Source of the DNA: Blautia pseudococcoides
GTDB lineage: Bacteria > Bacillota > Clostridia > Lachnospirales > Lachnospiraceae
Reading direction: 5' to 3'
Length of the DNA: 64,000 nucleotides
Assembly: GCF_001689125.2 (NCBI RefSeq)
Contig: NZ_CP015405.2
Location: 649,001 to 713,000 of the forward strand
Position numbers and translations under genes: made by a program. How positions within the stretch are numbered: position 1 is the first letter of the stretch; every line of letters begins with the position of its first letter. This document shows, one piece after another, positions 61,052 through 64,000 of the stretch. The notes beneath the pieces were generated by a model, which had not been told where the DNA came from, ran no database searches, and saw only the letters and a list, made by a program, of their open reading frames with translations.

Positions 61052-62347
61052 ATGGAGGAGAGCAGAAGGGCATTTTATCAAAGTCTGCTTCACCGGGAGA
61101 TAGCTCCGGCGCTTGGATGTACAGAGCCTGCAGCAGCCGCCCTGACAGCGGCCTGCGCGGCAGCATGCCTGGGGCAGATACCGGAGGAGATCACTGTAAG
61201 GACAAGCCAGTATATCTTAAAGAATGCCATGAATGTGGGAATTCCGGGAATAGGTATGACAGGGCTGGATATTGCAGTGGCTCTGGGGGCATTATCCGCC
61301 AGCCCTAAGAAGGAACTGATGATTTTAAGCCAGATCAGTGCCGAGGAAAAAAGGATGGCAAAGTCTCTGACAGAGCAGGGAAAAGTACGGATAGAACTTG
61401 CTCCCACAGAGGAAAAAGTCTACATAGAAGTACGGGTGCAGGCAGGCGGTGAGACAGCAAAAGCAGTCACAGCGGAAACACATAAGAATATTATCTATGT
61501 GGAAAAAAACGGCATGATCTTCTATCAGAAGGAGCGGAAAAAGAAGAAAGAAGGAGAGTCCGCAAAGGAGCCTTATACGGTCACATTGGAGGAAATCCTT
61601 GATTTTTCAGAACGCGTCAAATTGGAAAACCTGGAATTTTTAAGGGAGGTTATCCGGATGAACCGGGAGATCGCCCTGGAAGGGATCAACCGCAGATATG
61701 GTCTTCAGGTGGGGAAAAATCTCATGGATGGAACAGAGAACGGACTCGTAGGTCAGGATGCAGCCAACTATGCGGCAGCCATGACAGCAGCTGCGGCGGA
61801 CGCCCGGATGGCGGGATGCGAGAAGCCTGTGATGAGTGCAGCCGGAAGCGGCAACCAGGGATTGACAGCAACCATTCCCATTGCAGCTATTGGAGAAAAA
61901 CTGGGGATGGAGGAGGAGAAAATCCTGCGTGCTTTAGCCCTGAGTATTTTACTTACGGTACATACCAAACATTATCTGGGACGGCTTTCCGTTCTCTGCG
62001 GCTGTTCTATCTCCTCTGCCATGGGCGTGGCATGCGGCATTGTCTTTATGCTGGGCGGCACTTATGCGCAGATGACCTGGGCAGTCAACAGCATGGTGGC
62101 CGATATTTCCGGTGTTGTCTGTGACGGGGCAAAACCGGGCTGTGCCCTGAAAATAGCCACTGCCGTCCAGTCTGCCGTGCGAGCGGCCAATATGGCACTG
62201 AACGGAAGCGGAGCGGACAGCCATGACGGAATCGTCCACATAAACGCGGAAAAGACATTGGAAAATCTGGGGATTCTGGGCAATTGGGGTATGAAGGATG
62301 CAAACCGTATCATACTTGATCTGATGCTGGAAAAGCAGAAAATATAA
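61052..62347 (+). CDS. L-cysteine desulfidase family protein (UPF0597, 431 aa)
   Basis: Members of this family, related to the alpha chain of iron-sulfur L-serine dehydratase, break L-cysteine down to pyruvate, sulfide and ammonia with a 4Fe-4S cluster. The start at 61052 follows GCGGAGG rather than the ATG at 61028. The first cluster cysteine C23 is in ALGCTEPAAAAL; further cysteines are in VLCGCSISSAMG and GAKPGCALK. ASGSGNQGLTATIP-type segment AAGSGNQGLTATIPI is the family signature. It is followed by a deleted M20 peptidase, so a peptide or amino-acid catabolism role is plausible. Cysteine specificity is inferred. Confidence 0.85.
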   Translation: MEESRRAFYQSLLHREIAPALGCTEPAAAALTAACAAACLGQIPEEITVRTSQYILKNAMNVGIPGIGMTGLDIAVALGALSASPKKELMILSQISAEEKRMAKSLTEQGKVRIELAPTEEKVYIEVRVQAGGETAKAVTAETHKNIIYVEKNGMIFYQKERKKKKEGESAKEPYTVTLEEILDFSERVKLENLEFLREVIRMNREIALEGINRRYGLQVGKNLMDGTENGLVGQDAANYAAAMTAAAADARMAGCEKPVMSAAGSGNQGLTATIPIAAIGEKLGMEEEKILRALALSILLTVHTKHYLGRLSVLCGCSISSAMGVACGIVFMLGGTYAQMTWAVNSMVADISGVVCDGAKPGCALKIATAVQSAVRAANMALNGSGADSHDGIVHINAEKTLENLGILGNWGMKDANRIILDLMLEKQKI

Positions 62348-62357
62348 GGAGGATGTG

Positions 62358-63543
62358 ATGGGAGGTGGGGCAGCAGACAGTGAACTGGAAGCATGGCTTT
62401 CGGAGAAAGAAGATGCCATGGTGGAGGACATCACTTCCCTGGTGAAGATTCCCAGTGTTTCGGGGGAACAGGAGGGAAGTGCGCCTTACGGAAAAACGTG
62501 CAGAGCTGTTCTGCACAGGATGCTGGAAATTGCCGGAGGATATGGATTTTCATGCCACTCATTTCGGGATAAATGTGCGGTGATCCGGTATGGAGACGGC
62601 ACAAAAAAAATAGGGATCTGGGGGCATTTGGATGTGGTGCCGGAGGGGACAGGATATGGAGGATGTTGCTTCATATTTAAAGGAAAACCCGGCTCCGGAA
62701 GTCTCTTTTGTGACGGACTGCGCATTTCCGGTGTGTTATGGGGAAAAAGGAATCTGCAGAGCGGAAATCGTATCGGAGAAACTTGACGGAAATATGGTCC
62801 TATGGGGGGGAAGTGCAGTTAACAGCATCCCGGCATATGCGTGCGCAAAAATCCGGTCCCCGGAAGGAAAGTGGAAGAAGGTACAGGCAGAGGGGATTTC
62901 CGGTCATGCAGCGTTTCCCCAGGGGGCAAAAAATGCCCTGGGCATTCTGGCAGAGAGGATACTTTGCAGAAACCAGGAAGAAAATATACTCTCAGATAAG
63001 GAGAAAAGGGTGCTGAAATTCCTGAAAGAAGCCTGCGGGAATGGATATGGAAAAGGACTGAACATAGACTGTGAGGATGAAATCTCCGGTGTGCTGACAG
63101 CATCGGGTACTGTGGTGAGAATGGAGGGAGAAAAGGCCGTTCTGGAGATGGATATCCGCTATCCTGTCACTGCAAAAGCAGAAGAAATTTGGAGACAACT
63201 GGAAAACGAAGCCGGGAAATACGGTTTTTCCATCCGCAGTTTTGAGGACAACGCACCCTCTTACATGGATAAAAATACTCCTTTTGTCACCTGTATTAGC
63301 CGGGCTTATGAGGAAGTCATGAAAGACGGGAAGAAGCCCTATGTCATGGGAGGAGGGACCTATGCCAGAAAGATACCAAACGCAGTGGGATTTGGCCCTG
63401 GCCTGGAGTTTGACCGGAAGGAAACAGGGCTGCCCATGGGACACGGAAACTGCCACAGTGCGGACGAGGCCCAGTCGGTCAGCAATCTGAAAACAGCAGT
63501 GAAAATCTACGTGCAAGCATTACAGAAACTGAATGCGCTGTGA
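62358..63543 (+). pseudogene. M20-family peptidase with a large internal deletion
   Basis: AAGGAGG (62346-62352) and ATG 62358 begin a normal M20 (PepV/DapE-like) N-terminus, VKIPSVSGEQEG then IGIWGHLDVVPEGTG with the first zinc ligand (His). Immediately after, near 62650, the frame shifts and the sequence continues with QDMEDVASYLKENPAPEVSF, which normally lies more than 80 residues further on. The missing part holds the bridging Asp and the catalytic and zinc-binding Glu pair. The rest continues to the final histidine (MGHGNCHSADEAQ) and stop at 63541. The product cannot be an active peptidase. Confidence 0.8.
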
Positions 63544-63630
63544 TACCAAGTATCAGCAGCCAATGAAATAATGCAGCTAATTTCAAAATAACAGGTGCAG
63601 TCAGAGGAAAAGAGAGAAAGAGGAATAACA

Positions 63631-64000
63631 ATGAAGAGAATAGAGATTGGAAAAGGGAAGATAAATGCATCAGAGATAGGGCTGGGCTGTATGAGGATTA
63701 CGGGCCTGTCCTCGGTAAAAGAGGTCAGAAGTCTTATTGATACAGCCATGGACTGTGGGATTGATTTTTTCGATCATGCGGATATTTATGCCGGAGGGGA
63801 GGCAGAGCAGATTTTTGGGCAGGCGATAGATACCGGCATCAGAGAGAAGATGATCCTGCAGACAAAATGTGCCATCCGTCCCGGGATCTGCTATGATTTT
63901 TCCAAAAAACATATCCTGGAATCTGTGGATAAAAGTCTGGCACGTCTGAATACGGATTATATAGATATCCTGCTTTTGCACCGTCCGGATACCTTGATGG
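63631..64000 (+). CDS. Aldo/keto reductase, partial at the window end
   Basis: Begins MKRIEIGKGKINASEIGLGCMRITG after GAGAGAAAGAGGA. The NADPH-dependent AKR start is followed by the catalytic Asp and Tyr in FDHADIYAGGEAE and by the Lys in LQTKCAIRP, then DYIDILLLHRPDT. It is close to the YdhF group of AKR proteins. About 123 residues are present; the rest lies beyond the right edge. It follows the M20 pseudogene by 87 bases. Confidence 0.9.
   Translation, partial: MKRIEIGKGKINASEIGLGCMRITGLSSVKEVRSLIDTAMDCGIDFFDHADIYAGGEAEQIFGQAIDTGIREKMILQTKCAIRPGICYDFSKKHILESVDKSLARLNTDYIDILLLHRPDTLM

Overview
The window looks like a chromosome segment of a low-to-mid GC anaerobic Firmicute, most likely a Lachnospiraceae (Blautia-like) species. 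The assignment rests on the content: a large single-chain pyruvate:ferredoxin oxidoreductase, era-recO-glyS, YesM/YesN two-component proteins beside sugar ABC transporters that lack their own ATPase, a PPi-type phosphofructokinase, strong GGAGG ribosome binding sites, and choline-binding-type cell-wall repeats. No rRNA, tRNA or CRISPR array was seen.

Positions 1 to about 16,240 form an AT-rich accessory island with many broken genes. It holds two Xre regulators with a palindromic operator cluster, an AAA ATPase and a coiled-coil gene truncated at one shared junction, an array of four 16-bp palindromes in front of small plasmid/phage-type genes, an HNH nuclease, and a very AT-rich overlapping gene pair (6134-7832) of unknown function. 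It continues with a secreted metzincin protease carrying choline-binding repeats, lipoproteins, several decayed plasmid-type genes (13.1-14.8 kb), and a solo IS200/IS605-like right end at about 15,165. The island ends inside a fragment of a subtilisin-like (S8) peptidase gene at about 16,241.

From 16.6 kb onward the sequence is mostly core genome. yjdF follows a probable azaaromatic (yjdF) riboswitch. Then come an orphan biotinyl-domain remnant, nrdAB (class Ia ribonucleotide reductase), a ROK sugar kinase, a marR-MATE efflux operon with operator, a GNAT protein, a heptad-repeat coiled-coil protein, a divergent lysR/lysA pair with a perfect palindrome between them, an ABC-F ATPase, and an Rrf2 regulator next to nifJ (PFOR). 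These are followed by a PH-domain protein, a glycerophosphodiesterase, a phosphoribosyltransferase-like protein, a lipoprotein, an M16C peptidase, era-recO and glyS.

The last third is carbohydrate-related. A LacI regulator controls a GH32 beta-fructosidase and a sugar ABC transporter (45.0-51.0 kb), with a clear promoter and operator. Next are a truncated xre/capA remnant and PPi-type pfk. A second sugar ABC transporter lies between yesM (minus strand) and yesN, with a uroporphyrinogen-decarboxylase-like gene at the front. The window closes with a cysteine desulfidase family gene, an internally deleted M20 peptidase, and a partial aldo/keto reductase.

Two themes stand out. First, intergenic regions carry dispersed inverted-repeat elements: two related copies bounded by GTAACTRTT/AATAGTTAC at 26.6 and 36.7 kb, another at 36.43 kb, and a multi-stem element before glyS. 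Second, several genes carry large internal deletions with both ends preserved (capA, M20 peptidase, xre), so deletion has been an active process in this lineage. I saw no complete and clearly new defence or biosynthetic system; the best unexplained candidates are the 6134-8331 cluster, the palindrome array at 2740-2847 and the dispersed elements.
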